From contig NC_083571.1 in NCBI RefSeq assembly GCF_027579695.1, positions 89,687,888 through 89,751,887 of the forward strand: 64,000 nucleotides of DNA. Direction: 5' to 3'. How positions within the stretch are numbered: position 1 is the first letter of the stretch; each line of letters begins with the position of its first letter. Below, in pieces: positions 33,857 to 44,867 of this stretch. The position numbers were made by a program, and so were the translations under genes. The notes beneath the pieces are model-generated. The model was not told the origin of the DNA and searched no databases. It was given only the letters and a program-made list of their open reading frames with translations. The stretch is from Neoarius graeffei. Its lineage: Eukaryota > Chordata > Actinopteri > Siluriformes > Ariidae.

Positions 33857-33940
33857 ACGAAAAATGAAATACAGGTCGTTTTCTATTTTTTATTTTTCTA
33901 AATCAAAACCGTAATCGGATGGCCGCGACGTACACGGACC
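33857..33940 (-). repeat. Right terminal inverted repeat of the 5.65-kb transposon
   Basis: Inverse of 28289-28372, ending GGCCGCGACGTACACGGACC. The integrase start codon lies about 280 bases inside, so its promoter is probably between. Confidence 0.92.
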
Positions 33941-33987
33941 TACGAGGATAACTGAACAAAATCTTCCCGTAAACCAATTACAAGGAT
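33941..33987 (+). repeat. 39-bp minisatellite, right part
   Basis: Begins with the TACGAG duplicate and continues with just over one unit of the array interrupted at 28288. Confidence 0.9.
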
Positions 33988-33991
33988 ACTG

Positions 33992-34023
<32 letters not shown>

Positions 34024-34027
<4 letters not shown>

Positions 34028-34392
34028 ATCTCATCTCATTATCTCTAGCCGCTTTATCCTTCTACAGGGTCGCAGGCAAGCTGGAGCCTATCCCAGCTGA
34101 CTACGGGCGAAAGGCGGGGTACACCCTGGACAAATCGCCAGGTCATCACAGGGCTGACACATAGACACAGACAACCATTCACACTCACACCTACGGTCAA
34201 TTTAGAGTCACCAGTTAACCTAACCTGCATGTCTTTGGACTGTGGGGGAAACCGGAGCACCCGGAGGAAACCCACGCGGACACGGGGAGAACATGCAAAC
34301 TCCACACAGAAAGGCCCTCGCCGGCCCCGGGGCTCAAACCCAGGACCTTCTTGCTGTGAGGCGACAGCGCTAACCACTACACCACCATGCCA

Positions 34393-34394
<2 letters not shown>
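34024..34394 (-). mobile_element. SINE family 1, copy 6
   Basis: Full body with the tail (TCATCTCATC) at left, set inside the (TA)n tail of LINE 1. Its target duplication cannot be told from the TA repeats. Confidence 0.9.
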
Positions 34395-34446
<52 letters not shown>

Positions 34447-34470
34447 ACTAAATTCTATTTGCTAGTTGAG

Positions 34471-35137
34471 TCTCGTCTCGTCTTCTTCCGCTTTATCCAG
34501 GACCGGGTCGGGGAGGCAGCAGTCTAAGCAGGGAAGCCCAAACTTCCCTTTCCCCAGACACCTCGGCCAGCTCCTCGGGAAGAACACCGAGGCGTTCCCA
34601 GGCCAGCCGAGAGACATAGTCCCTCCAGCGTGTCCTGGGTCTTCCCCGGGGCCTCCTCCCGGGGGTACATGCCTGGAACACCTCCCCAGGGAGGTGTCCA
34701 GGAGGCATCCGAAAAAGATGCCCGAGCCACCTCAGCTGATTCCTCTCGATGTGGAGCAGCAGCGGCTCTACTCCGAGCTCCTCCCGAGTGACTGTGCTTC
34801 TCACCCTATCTCTAAGGGAGCGCCCAGCCACCCTGCGAAGGAAACTCATTTCGGCCGCTTGTATCCGCGATCTTGTCCTTTCGGTCATTACCCAAAGCTC
34901 ATGACCATAGGTGAGAGTCGGAACGTAGATCGACCGGTAAATTGAGAGCTTCGCCTTTTGGCTCAGCTCCTTCTTCACCACAACGGACCGGTAAAGCGAC
35001 CGCATCACTGCGGAGGCTGCACCGATCCGCCTGTCGATCTCACGCTCCATCCTTCCCTCACTCGTGAACAAGATCCCGAGATACTTAAACTCCTCCACTT
35101 GAGGCAGAACACAGCGGCTGGCTGTTGGGACATGGAA
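34471..35137 (-). mobile_element. 5'-truncated RTE-like LINE end inside LINE 1
   Basis: Flanked by TGCTAGTTGAG at 34460-34470 and 35138-35148. Minus-strand coding: EEFKYLGILFTSEGRMEREI, KAKLSIYRSIYVPTLTYGHE and LRWLGHLFRMPPGHLPG, then GRPRTRWRDYVSRL, the C-terminus of an RTE-type RT protein. The 3' end reads GGATAAAGCGGAAGAAGACG followed by AGACGAGA. That end resembles the 3' end of SINE family 1, suggesting this LINE family drives the SINE. Confidence 0.85.
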
Positions 35138-36696
35138 TGCTAGTTGAGTGTCCTTTAAATACTGTGTTAGAGCTGTTACTGCTGATTGTGTGAATGGCTG
35201 ACTTAATAAGTTGTCTATAGTTACAGATTTTCTTAATGTTCTCCCCATCTTCTGTCTTTCACTGGAATACTGTGTACAGTGTATAAGAACATGCTCAACC
35301 TTTTCTACTTCTCCACAGTGTGCACAGGCCCCAGAATGATGTTTCCCTATTGTATATGACCCACTATTTAGACTTGTGTGTCCTATCCTCAGCCTCGTCA
35401 ACCAAACCTCCTCCTGTAGTTTCAGTTCACCACCCCTTCTAAACACCACCTCCTTTTGTAAATTATATAGATGCCCTCCTTTCTCCTCTGTATTCCATCT
35501 CTCCTGCCACATTTTGTTGATGTTGTCTTTAATTATTACTTTAATTTCTGCCTTGCTTAATGGGACTTCTAACTCAACCTCATTTGCCTTGATGGCCTCT
35601 TTGGCCATTTTATCCACTTTCTCATTACCCTCAACCCCCTTATGAGCTGGAACCCATGTGAACTGAATAAAAGTTTTATGTTGATTAATCTTAAATACGA
35701 GATGGTTAATTTCATCTAAGAGATCTTGTCGGCATGTAGATTTCCCACTCTGGATACTATTTAAGGAAGACATCGAATCTGAGCAAATAACTGCTTTACT
35801 AGGCTTTGCCTCCTCCACCCACTGCAGGGCCAGTATAATAGCCATCATTTCTGCTGAAAAATTTGACAAGTGATCTGACGTCCTTTTCCCAATACTTATA
35901 TTGTAGCTGGGGATGAATACTGCTGCTCCTGTCTTACCAGTTTCGTCTTTAGAAGCATCTGTATATATCTGTGTCGTGTCATCATACATTACTTCTAAAT
36001 ACTGCTGTACATTCTGGTTTGCCATCTCCTTAGTTTTCAAATTTACAATAGGGAAATAAAATAACCAAGGGGGAATGATTGACCTTGTAATTGTTTTGCA
36101 AAGAGGAATGTCACTGATCCCCAATTGATCTGCCTGCTGATTACCATCCCACCCAAAACTGGGTACGGGTCGACCATACTCCCAGCATTCCCTTAGTACC
36201 TGTTTGGTTGGGTGATTGTCTTCATGACCCTGTAGGTTTAGCCAATATGATACTGATAATTTCAGTCGCCTGAGGTCCAGTGGCATCTCCCCTACTTCCA
36301 CCTGAAGTGCTGGGACTGGAGAGGTCCTGAAGGCACCACAACATATACGGAGGGCTTTGGCTTGTATCTTGTTTAGCTCTAACAAGGAAGTCTTGGCTGC
36401 TGAATTATATGCTATACATCCATAATCCAATACTGGTCGGATTAGGGCACTATAAATTCTTTTCAAGGATGTGCTTGATGCCCCCCAGTCATTCCCTGCT
36501 AAGCATTTCAGAATATTAATTCCCTTTTTACATTTGTCTATAACCTTTTGAATATGATTTTTAAAAGAAAGTTTGTTATCGAACCATACACCAAGGTATC
36601 TTAAATTATCCGTTTGCTTGAGTGGCTGCCCATACAACCTGAGGTCCACTGTAGGGTTAACCCTTTTTTTTTGAGAAACATATAACTTGTGTCTTT

Positions 36697-37073
36697 CTCA
36701 TCTCATCTCATTATCTCTAGCCGCTTTATCCTTCTACAGGGTCGCAGGCAAGCTGGAGCCTATCCCAGCTGACTATGGGCGAAAGGCGGGGTACACCCTG
36801 GACAAGTCGCCAGGTCATCACAGGGCTGACACATAGACACAGACAACCATTCACACTCACATTCACACCTACGGTCAATTTAGAGTCACCAGTTAACCTA
36901 ACCTGCATGTCTTTGGACTGTGGGGGAAACCGGAGCACCCGGAGGAAACCCACGCGGACACGGGGAGAACATGCAAACTCCACACAGAAAGGCCCTCGCC
37001 GGCCCCGGGGCTCGAACCCAGGACCTTCTTGCTGTGAGGCGACAGCGCTAACCACTACACCACCGTGCCGCCC
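36697..37073 (-). mobile_element. SINE family 1, copy 7, inside LINE 1 ORF2
   Basis: Flanked by TAACTTGTGTCTTT at 36683-36696 and 37074-37087 (14 bp). It interrupts the RT thumb region (VEKTQV) of LINE 1. The near-consensus sequence suggests a young copy. Confidence 0.94.
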
Positions 37074-40000
37074 TAACTTGTGTCTTTTCAACAGATAAAT
37101 GAAACCCCCACTCATGTGACCATCTTTCAACCTCGTTTATAGCTATTTGCATTCTGTTCCTTAGACTATCAGAATTTCGGCCTCTCACCCACAGTGCTCC
37201 ATCATCTGCATAAAGTGCTCTACTGAGTCTGGAATCAATATTGTTAAAAACATCATTAATCATTATATTAAATAGAATTGGGCTGCAGACGCTACCCTGT
37301 GGGGTACCATTTTCTATAGCGTAGATTTTTGAATGGCTTGCTCCAACTCTTACCTCTATGGTTCTATTCCTTAAAAAATCTCTGATCAAATTGAACATTT
37401 TGCCTTCTATTCCCATTTTATTCAATTTAAGTAAAAGACCCTCTTTCCACAGCTTATCATATGCTTTTTCAATATCAAAGAATGTTGCCAAGACTGACTC
37501 CTTATTTGCTTGAGCTTTCCTAATTTCATTTTCTAGGCAGATTATTGGATCCATAGTAGTACGGCCATTTCTAAACCGACTTTGATGTGGAGAGAAAAGA
37601 CTTCTTTTTTCAATCTCGTATACTAACCTCTTAGTTATCATCCTTTCCATTAACTTACAAAGATTAGATGTTAGTGCTATAGGCCTATAGCTTTTGACCT
37701 CTGCTTTATCCTTACCTGGTTTAGCTATAGGTACCACTACTGAATGTTTCCAGCTAGAGGGCAGCTTACCTTGCTCCCAAATTTTATTATATAACTTTAA
37801 AATCACACTTTTAGCCACATCAGATCATTGTTCAATCATTTTGTAACAAATTCTATCTTTACCTGGAGAGATATTTTTAACACCCACTAATGCTCTTTTC
37901 AGTTCAAATAATGTAAAATTATCATCAAGTGCGCCCTCACTTATATCTTTCTTTCCTAATACATTTCCATTATGTTCAATCATTTTTGTTCTCCATAATA
38001 ACTCTTCATTTGTTAAGTTTTTAGAGCTATGCACTTTAACAAAGGCCCTAGCAAGCATCTCTGCTTTTTCAGCATTATTTACTGCTTCACCATCACTATC
38101 TTTAATTACTGGTAAAGAGAAATCCCTTCTTATTCCTCCCATCTTTCTGATCATTCCCCATATCTCGGAGACCTTGACTTCTGATCCAATATTATTACAG
38201 AAACTCCTCCAGTAATTCCTCTTAGTTTCCCTTATTACTCTTTTAGCTTGAGACTGTGCCTTTTTATATAGAATTAAATTATTGAAGGAATGATTAGACT
38301 TCACCATTCTAAATGCTTTATTTCTGGCATTGACTGCTTTTTTACATTCATCTGACCACCATGGCACCATTTTCTTTTCCCTCATCCCAGAAGACTCAAC
38401 CAGAACCTCTGGCAAGGTCCCCTTCTTCTTCTTCTTCTTTCCGATTTATTGGCGGTTGGCATCCACTATGGTGCATTACCGCCACCAACTGTATTATTGC
38501 AACATTGCAATGAGGTATGGAGCTTCAATGGAGGAGTGACAAAAAAAAAAAAAATTAACTAAATCCTGTCAAAAATGCCAGTATTCTTCAGGAACATAAG
38601 AACAAATCTCCAAGCTGACGGTACTGAAAAGGCAAATAATCTCTCAAGAGAGAGACTGGTCTCCCCTAGTTCTTGAACCTCTTCTAGTAGAACGCTTCTC
38701 TGTCTACTGTATGCTTGGCATTCTAACAAAACATGTCTAACAGTCTCCATTTCGCTGCAGTTAACACAGTGACCTGTGGCATGCTTGCCAATGATGTAGA
38801 GGTTATGATTTAATCTAGTGTGTCCTATCCTAAGTCTTGTTATAACTTGCTCTTCTTTCCGACTCCAAGTATCCTGTCTTCTAGTGGGAACCTTTTTTTG
38901 TACAGTGCGCAGAAAACTGCCCTTACTCTCCCTGTCCCACTGCCCCTGCCATAGTCCTAGCATTTTAGTGACTATGATGGTCTTAACTTCTGCTTTACTC
39001 AGTGGGATATTAAACTGTGCCTCAAATTTTAAAGCATTTTTGGCAAGCTGGTCTGCAACCTCATTCCCTTCAATACCTGAGTGAGATGGAACCCATAAGA
39101 AATTAACCAGAATATCTTGCTGATGCAGTCTGAAGAGACTTTGAAGGACATCGTACAGTAGGTCAGGTCTACAAACTGACTTGCCATGTAGAATACTGGT
39201 CAATGCTGACATGGAGTCAGAACATATAACATTATATCTAGTTTTAACCTCTTCAATCCATTCCAGTGCGAGACAGATTGCAAATAATTCTACTGAATAA
39301 ACTGCTAGGTGGTCAGACACCCTTTTTGATATTTCTTTGTTATATTTTGGGATAAAGACTGCAACCGCAGTCTTCCCTGTTTCAGGGTCTTTAGAGCCAT
39401 CTGTAAAAATCTGAACCCCTTCAGGATATTTGTTTTGTATGTGCACATTAATCAAATAATTCACATCACTGTCCTCCCCAGCATCCTTACGCGTTTTAAC
39501 TAAGTCAGGATCCACCATAGGCATAATAAACAGCCAAGGTGGAATAACCGGTAGAGGTACCACAGAACTGTGGGTCAACTCAGTTAGGCCAAGTTCCTCA
39601 GCCTGACCATTCCCGACCCACCCAAAACTATTAAAATCTGCCTTACCATGTTCCCAACATTGATTTAAAATGTACTTGGTAGGGTGAGCCTCTTTATGAC
39701 CCTGTAAGGTCGTCCAGTATACCATAGCCAGCTGCTGACGTCTTAAGGACAAAGGCAATTCCCCTGCTTCTACCTGAAGAGCTGGAACTGATGAGGTCTT
39801 AAATGCCCCACTGCACACTCGTAATGCCTGTGCTTGAATTACATCAAGCTTCAGTAAATGTGTCTTTGCTGCTGATCTATATGCTATACATGCATAATCT
39901 AATGTAGACCTGATAAGTGCAATATATACCTGTTTAAGTGACCTCATAGTGGCACCCCAATCACTTCCCACTAGACACCTAAGTATATTTACTACCTTTT

Positions 40001-40194
40001 TACACTTAATAACTATTCTCTGAATGTGATCCTTGAAAGTCAGTTTGCAATCCATCCAAACCCCTAAAAACCTTACTACCTCCACTTGTTTGAGTGGCTG
40101 CCTATACAGGGTAATTTGTACAGGAGGAATGTTTCTTCTCTTGGTAAAGCATATAACCTGTGTCTTCTCTACTGAAAAACGAAAGCCCCATTTA

Positions 40195-41460
40195 TGCCGC
40201 TTTTCCACTACAAACGCGGCTGAGCCGTGCCGTGCTGAGTCGAGCTGAGTCGGGCTGAGCGGGGCTATTGAAGTTGCATTTCGACTACAACCGCGCTGAA
40301 CCGTGCTGGCTGGAAGTGGGTGGACACATTGGGTGGAGTTAGCGAAAGTGGGTGGACGTCACGTGATGTCGTTAAGCAGCGCAAACAGTGAGATCAGTGA
40401 CAGTGGCGGAACAAGTCAGAGCCGGGCCGGGGGCGGGGCAAATGACCGGGCCCTTTATTAAAGCTTATCATAACATCATTTTAGGTTACAAAATGTCCGC
40501 AACTGCGGTGTTTACCAATTTCAACACTACCGGGTGCAACTATGTTATTTAGTACATCAAGTCCTTCAAACGAACATGTAACTCAGAAACAAAAAACATT
40601 AGGATACTGTACATGGCTCATAATAAAACATCAATCGCCTATACTGCGCACATTATTTGAAGGGCATACGAATGAGCGCTCAGAGGTTGCAACGGTGACA
40701 GGAAGAGTCAGAAATAAAAGGAGGGCGGTGCAAACCTCACTGAATGCACTGTGTTTACCAATTTCAACACTCCGGGGTGCAACTATGTTATTTTGTACAT
40801 TAAGTCCTTCAAACGAACATGTAACTCAAACAAAAAAACATTAGGCGACATACTGTACATGGCTCATAATAAAACATCAATAGCCTACTGCGCGCATTAT
40901 TTGAAGGGCATACGATGAGCCTTGCGCTCCGCAAACTTGTCCACGATGCTCTGTATGTCACTGATTCAGTGAGCTTTTCAGCGGTAGTCTCACGACCCGG
41001 ATAGTAAACAATAAACTATGGAGGACATGGAGTCGTTAGTGTTGCTGGTCTTGGTGCTGTGGCTTGTTGTCACCGACAACGCCAACAGATACTGGCAAGA
41101 GCGTATAGATGAGGCGAGGCGCATAAGGCTTCAGAAATTCTTGTAATTCATAATTATTCTTCTTCCGGGTTTGCGGTGTTTACAGATCCCAGCGTGCTCG
41201 CGGGGCGTGTGTGGGCATGTGAGGACACTCCTCCTCACCAATCAGTGCACAGGGGAGTGTCTGCTCACGCCCCCAGCCTCACTCGGCACGGTTTGGCTCG
41301 CTTTAGCCCCACTCCAAAACGGTGCGAGTTTTAGGGGCTAAGCAGGGCTGAAACGAGCTGAGTCGTGCTGGTTTTTGGTAGTCGAAACGCGAGCCGTGTC
41401 GGGCTGAAGTGAGCTGAAGCGAGCTGAAGTGAGCTGAAAAAGGATAGTGGAAAAGGGCCA
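40195..41460 (+). mobile_element. Harbinger-like MITE, copy B, with an internal insert
   Basis: Ends TGCCGCTTTTCCACTA and TAGTGGAAAAGGGCCA, with TTA on both sides (40192-40194, 41461-41463). It is longer than copies A and C because an extra segment, 40401-40965, sits after GATCAGTGA. That segment is flanked by TCAGTGA-like 7-8 bp and contains two copies of a block starting TTTACCAATTTCAACACT about 243 bp apart. It is inserted in LINE 2 ORF2. Confidence 0.85.
41018..41146 (+). CDS. Conserved 42-codon frame in the Harbinger-like MITE (copy B)
   Basis: MEDMESLVLLVLVLWLVVTD then NANRYWQERIDEARRIRLQK and FL*. A hydrophobic N-terminal run is followed by a basic helix. Equivalent frames occur in copy A (minus strand, near 12473-12576) and copy C (about 54371-54484), with mostly conservative differences. 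It could be the remnant N-terminus of a Harbinger transposase or its Myb-like partner. Alternatively it is open by chance because the copies are young. Confidence 0.35.
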   Translation: MEDMESLVLLVLVLWLVVTDNANRYWQERIDEARRIRLQKFL

Positions 41461-43722
41461 TTAGTGCCCCAATTCTCCACAAGACTGACTGCTGCCTGAA
41501 GTCTCTTACTAATGTAAGCTGAATTTCTGCCCTTGACCCACAGTGCTCCATCATCTGCATACAAAGATTTCCCAATATTAACGTCTATGTCTAAAAATAT
41601 GTCATTAATCATTATACTAAACAACAGAGGGCTGCATACACTGCCCTGAGGAACTCCATTATCCACAGGATATGTGTTAGAATGTGACTGTCCAACACGC
41701 ACCTCAAGGGTTCTATTTAACAGAAAATCCATCACCCAGTTATACATCCTACCACTTATTCCCATTGCCTCTAATTTAATAAGGAGTCCCTCACGCCATA
41801 GCATGTCATACGCCTTTTCTATGTCAAAGAAAACTGCAAGAACTTGCTCTTTGTTTGCTTGAGCCTTCCTTATTGCATCTTCCAGACACAGCACAGGATC
41901 CATAGTCATCCTTCCTCTACGAAAACCACTTTGGTAGGAACTGATTAAACCCCTCTTTTCTACAATGTAAGACAACCTATCTGTGACCATCCGCTCCATT
42001 AACTTACAGAGGTTAGAGGTCAACGCAATCGGCCTGTAGCTTGATGCCTCACTCTTTTCCTTACCTGGTTTCAAAATCGGAATCACAACAGAGTGTTTCC
42101 AAGCTAATGGAATAATCCCTGTTTCCCATATCAAATTAAACAACTGCAAAATTACCATTTGTGCCTGAGGACACAATTTATCCACCATTACATAGCAAAT
42201 TTCATCTTTGCCTGGAGATGTAGATCTAACTCCATTTAGAGCCCGCTTCAACTCAAACATAGAAAATGGCTCATCAAAAGCCTCATCTGCAACAGCCTTT
42301 TTCTCTAGAACATTAGGATGCAGCCTTACCAGTTCTTCTCTAGCCACTCTGACCTCAGGAGATAAATTATCCACACTATGGATTCTGACAAACACTTTCG
42401 CTAAAGCTTCTGCTTTTTCCTTAGCTGTTCTCATAATTTCACCATTAAGTTGTAAGGCTGGTAAGGAATATTCCCTCTTTATTCCTCCCATTCTTCTTAT
42501 CATCCCCCATACATCATTAATTGTGGTCTCTCTTCCGATAGAGTCACAGAATTCTCTCCATCGCTCTCTCTTTGCCTTCCTTATCACCCTCCTAACCATA
42601 GCTTGAGCTTTTTTATACTCAACTAAATCGGCAAAAGAAAAGGTTGATTTAACCTTTTTAAAAGCTCTATTTCTTACCTGAATTGCTTCCTTACACTCAT
42701 CCGTCCACCAAGGCACCATTTTACGCTGCCCCCTGCCTGTTGTTTTTCCAATGAATTCTAGAGCAGAGGAGTGCAATGTCTCTGTGATCTTCCTGTTAAC
42801 AACATTAACATTCTCATGCGGATCTAAATTAAAACTCATCAGTCTCGAGCTACATATTTTACTAAAATCATCCCATTTAGCCTTTTTAAAATCCCACCTG
42901 GGGAAGATAACCTCCTCAATCTGGATTGGCCCCACTCCAATTTCACACATGATAGGGTAATGATCACTGCCAATACAGTCATCCTGCATAACTTTCCATT
43001 TAGAACATCTTGCAAACTGTGCTGATACCAAGGTGAGGTCAATAGCTGTCTCCCGCCCACTTGAAACATCAATTCTTGTTCCCCTCCCATTATTGAGGCA
43101 AATAAGATCCCTTTCCTCTAGCAATTCCTCTATTACATTACCATTGCTATTGGTTTCTGTACTCCCCCATAGGGTGCTATACGCATTAAAGTCCCCACAC
43201 CACACCATTTTGTGAGATTCATCCCCCAGAAACTTATCTAAAACGTCTTTATTTAGTACCTCACAAGGATTGTAGTAGTTAACAATGAAAAAATTACATT
43301 TGCCTATCCATACCTCAATGATGATCCCCTCTACCTCTCTACTTACTTTAATTATTCTATAACCCAGTCCCTGCATGACAAATATAGCCACCCCTCCACC
43401 AGGACCATTATTCCTATCCCCACGCACAGTCACATATCCTTTTAAAACAAAGTCCAAATGAGGCCTAAGCCATGTCTCTTGTACACATATAACACTAGGT
43501 TTAACATCTAAATTTTCAATAAACTTTTTAAATTCCTGCCCATTAGAGCATAGACTTCTAGCATTCCACTGCAAAATAATAAAAACCATTAGGAACCCCC
43601 ACATGAAACTGGCTGTGATGTTAGTTGCACACCTTGGAGAGTATTTAGAGTTCTATTAATTTCCTCAAATGAAACTTCCATCCCCACACAAAAATGCCTC
43701 CATGCAGCTTTGACAATGATTT

Positions 43723-44867
43723 TTATCTTCTCACTTTTTTTTTATCTGTTAATGCTGAGCAATTTATGACTTCGGCAAGGAATGCCAAGAATTTCACACT
43801 ATCCACTGCTATAGATTCCTTATTTATCTGCCTAGGTATTTCATTACTATGCTGAGAAAAAACACTTTGGCCCGGTCTTTGCTGTCTTTGGCCAGTTTCT
43901 AGTTTTCTTTTCCCGTCAACCTTCTTAATGGCCTCTGCATAAGTAAGTTTCTCCTCAACTTTAATTCTTTGCACTTCAGCTGCTCTTTTGTGTACTTGAC
44001 AACCTTTGTATGCTGCACTATGTGAGCCCCCGCAATTGCAACATTTGACACTAGTGCCCTCCTGACATTGGCCATACTCATGATCTTCTCCTCCGCACTT
44101 GCCGCACCGCTTTCTCCCTCTACAAATGGCTGCTACGTGCCCAAATTTTTGGCAGTTAAAACACCGTAACGGTGGCGGTATGTATGGACGAACTTGGAAG
44201 TTCATATATCCTACTCTAACTCTTACGGGCAATTCCTTCTCATCAAAAAAATAACAGAATGGACAGGCTTTCTTGTTTTATTTGATCTTGGGTGTACATC
44301 AACCTTCTGCATTTGACCACATTGGCTCCTGATACATTGCTCAAAATATCCTCACATGACAGGTCAGTAGAGACTCCAGTTATAACACCAAGCTCAAGTT
44401 TCTTACGCTCCCATTCAGTACATCTAATTTTCTTTCCTTCCATTACAGTTATTCCAAGTAGCTTATCCCGCTGTGCGGCATTGTAACAATCAATAATTAA
44501 ACTACCGTCCCTTAGTGGTGTAACCTGCACTGTACCTACAGCTATATGAAGCGCTTTGGTAAGTCTCAGTGGATTGATAGAGCTAGGGGGGGTCAAACTG
44601 GAACTTTACCTTTAAACCGTTATGTTTTGCCACTCGCTTTGCTTTACTATCTCTATCTTTATCCAACTCTGAGTGACCATCAGACACTCTACCTCGTTTG
44701 TTTCCTTTCTTCTTTGCTTTTCCTTTCTTCTCCCATTTCTCATTTGAATTTCCCTCATCTTCTCCTTCCACCTCTAGCTCACTTCCAAACAAACTACCGT
44801 CACTTCCTCCCATTTCCGCTCCATCACTCAACTCACGCAAGAGCCCACCTCCACTCTCTACCGCCAT
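43723..44867 (-). pseudogene. LINE 2 ORF1 (gag-like, three zinc knuckles)
   Basis: Starts MAVESGGGLLRELSDGAEMG and runs through an acidic then Lys-rich region, a middle domain (RLTKALHIAVGTVQVTPL) and three knuckles CFNCQKFGHVAAIC, CGKCGGEDHEYGQC and CCNCGGSHSAAYKGC. I-group ORF1 proteins bind the element's RNA. Two frame shifts coincide with homopolymers, a C7 near 44587-44593 and a T7 near 44245-44251, so they could be sequencing or assembly errors rather than true decay. Confidence 0.82.

Larger units (their letters stand above)
28289..33940. mobile_element. 5.65-kb DNA transposon with rve integrase and RING gene (IS3EU/Ginger-like)
   Basis: Terminal inverted repeats of about 84 bp begin GGTCCGTGTACGTCGCGGCC (28289) and end with its exact inverse (33940). 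The first 55 bases match perfectly and only about three of the next 29 differ. TACGAG flanks both ends (28283-28288 and 33941-33946), a 6-bp duplication. Inside are two convergent spliced genes: a RING-finger protein on plus (28646-30943) and an integrase-type transposase on minus (31273-33573), with about 330 bases between their stop codons. There is no capsid, polymerase or reverse transcriptase, so it is a cut-and-paste type element and not a Polinton. The 6-bp duplication suggests the IS3EU group, but the superfamily is unproven. The high identity of the terminal repeats indicates modest age. Confidence 0.88.
33988..38408 (-). mobile_element. I-like LINE 1, 5'-truncated, with two nested insertions
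   Basis: Minus-strand LINE whose ORF2 starts within the region between endonuclease and RT and ends at a stop at 34448 (LANRI*). It is followed by a short UTR and a (TA)n tail (33992-34023 and 34395-34444) that has been split by a SINE. Insertions: a SINE at 36697-37073 and an RTE-like LINE end at 34471-35137. The 5' side meets LINE 2 at 38409. It belongs to the same clade as LINE 2 but a different subfamily, with a different 3' end. Confidence 0.85.
34448..38408 (-). pseudogene. ORF2 of I-like LINE 1 (RT, RNase H, zinc knuckle)
   Basis: The reading begins PEVLVESSGMREKKMVPWW and passes through RT motifs SYRPIALTSNLCKLMERMI, FFDIEKAYDKLW, GTPQGSVCSPILFN and YADDGALW. After the SINE come GVWFDNKLSFKNHI, an RNase H domain (QIYTDASKDETGK, SAEMMAIILALQW, ICSDSMSSL, WVPAHKGVEGNEKVDKMA) and a C-terminal knuckle CAHCGEVEKVEHVLIHC. 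One nonsense codon lies at 37825-37827. There is a one-base change in an A run near 36664-36672, besides the two insertions. The endonuclease domain and ORF1 are missing. Confidence 0.85.
38559..43604 (-). pseudogene. LINE 2 ORF2: endonuclease, RT, RNase H
   Basis: Starts MWGFLMVFIILQWNARSLCS. The APE-type endonuclease shows IILQWNARSL, CVQETWL, WCGDFNAYSTLWGS and GSDHYPIM. The RT shows SYRPIALTSNLCKLMERM, FFDIEKAYDMLW, GVPQGSVCSPLLFS and YADDGALW. After the MITE come GFRFSVEKTQVICF, RNase H (QIFTDGSKDPETG, SVELFAICLALEW, ICSDSMSALTS, WVPSHSGIEGNEVADQLA) and a knuckle CVNCSEMETVRHVLLEC, ending FDRI*. About 1,260 residues when the MITE is ignored. MITE plus TTA is 1,269 bases, a multiple of three, so the frames on both sides agree, but the MITE itself contains stops. 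The enzyme would copy LINE RNA at a nicked target. Confidence 0.88.

Noticed and set aside
28289-33940. Polinton/Maverick
   Set aside because: An rve integrase is present, but there is no protein-primed DNA polymerase, capsid, protease or ATPase; it is only 5.65 kb, and the TIRs are about 84 bp.
34493-36649. One 718-residue protein
   Set aside because: A target duplication in the middle shows that it is an in-frame junction of two different LINEs.
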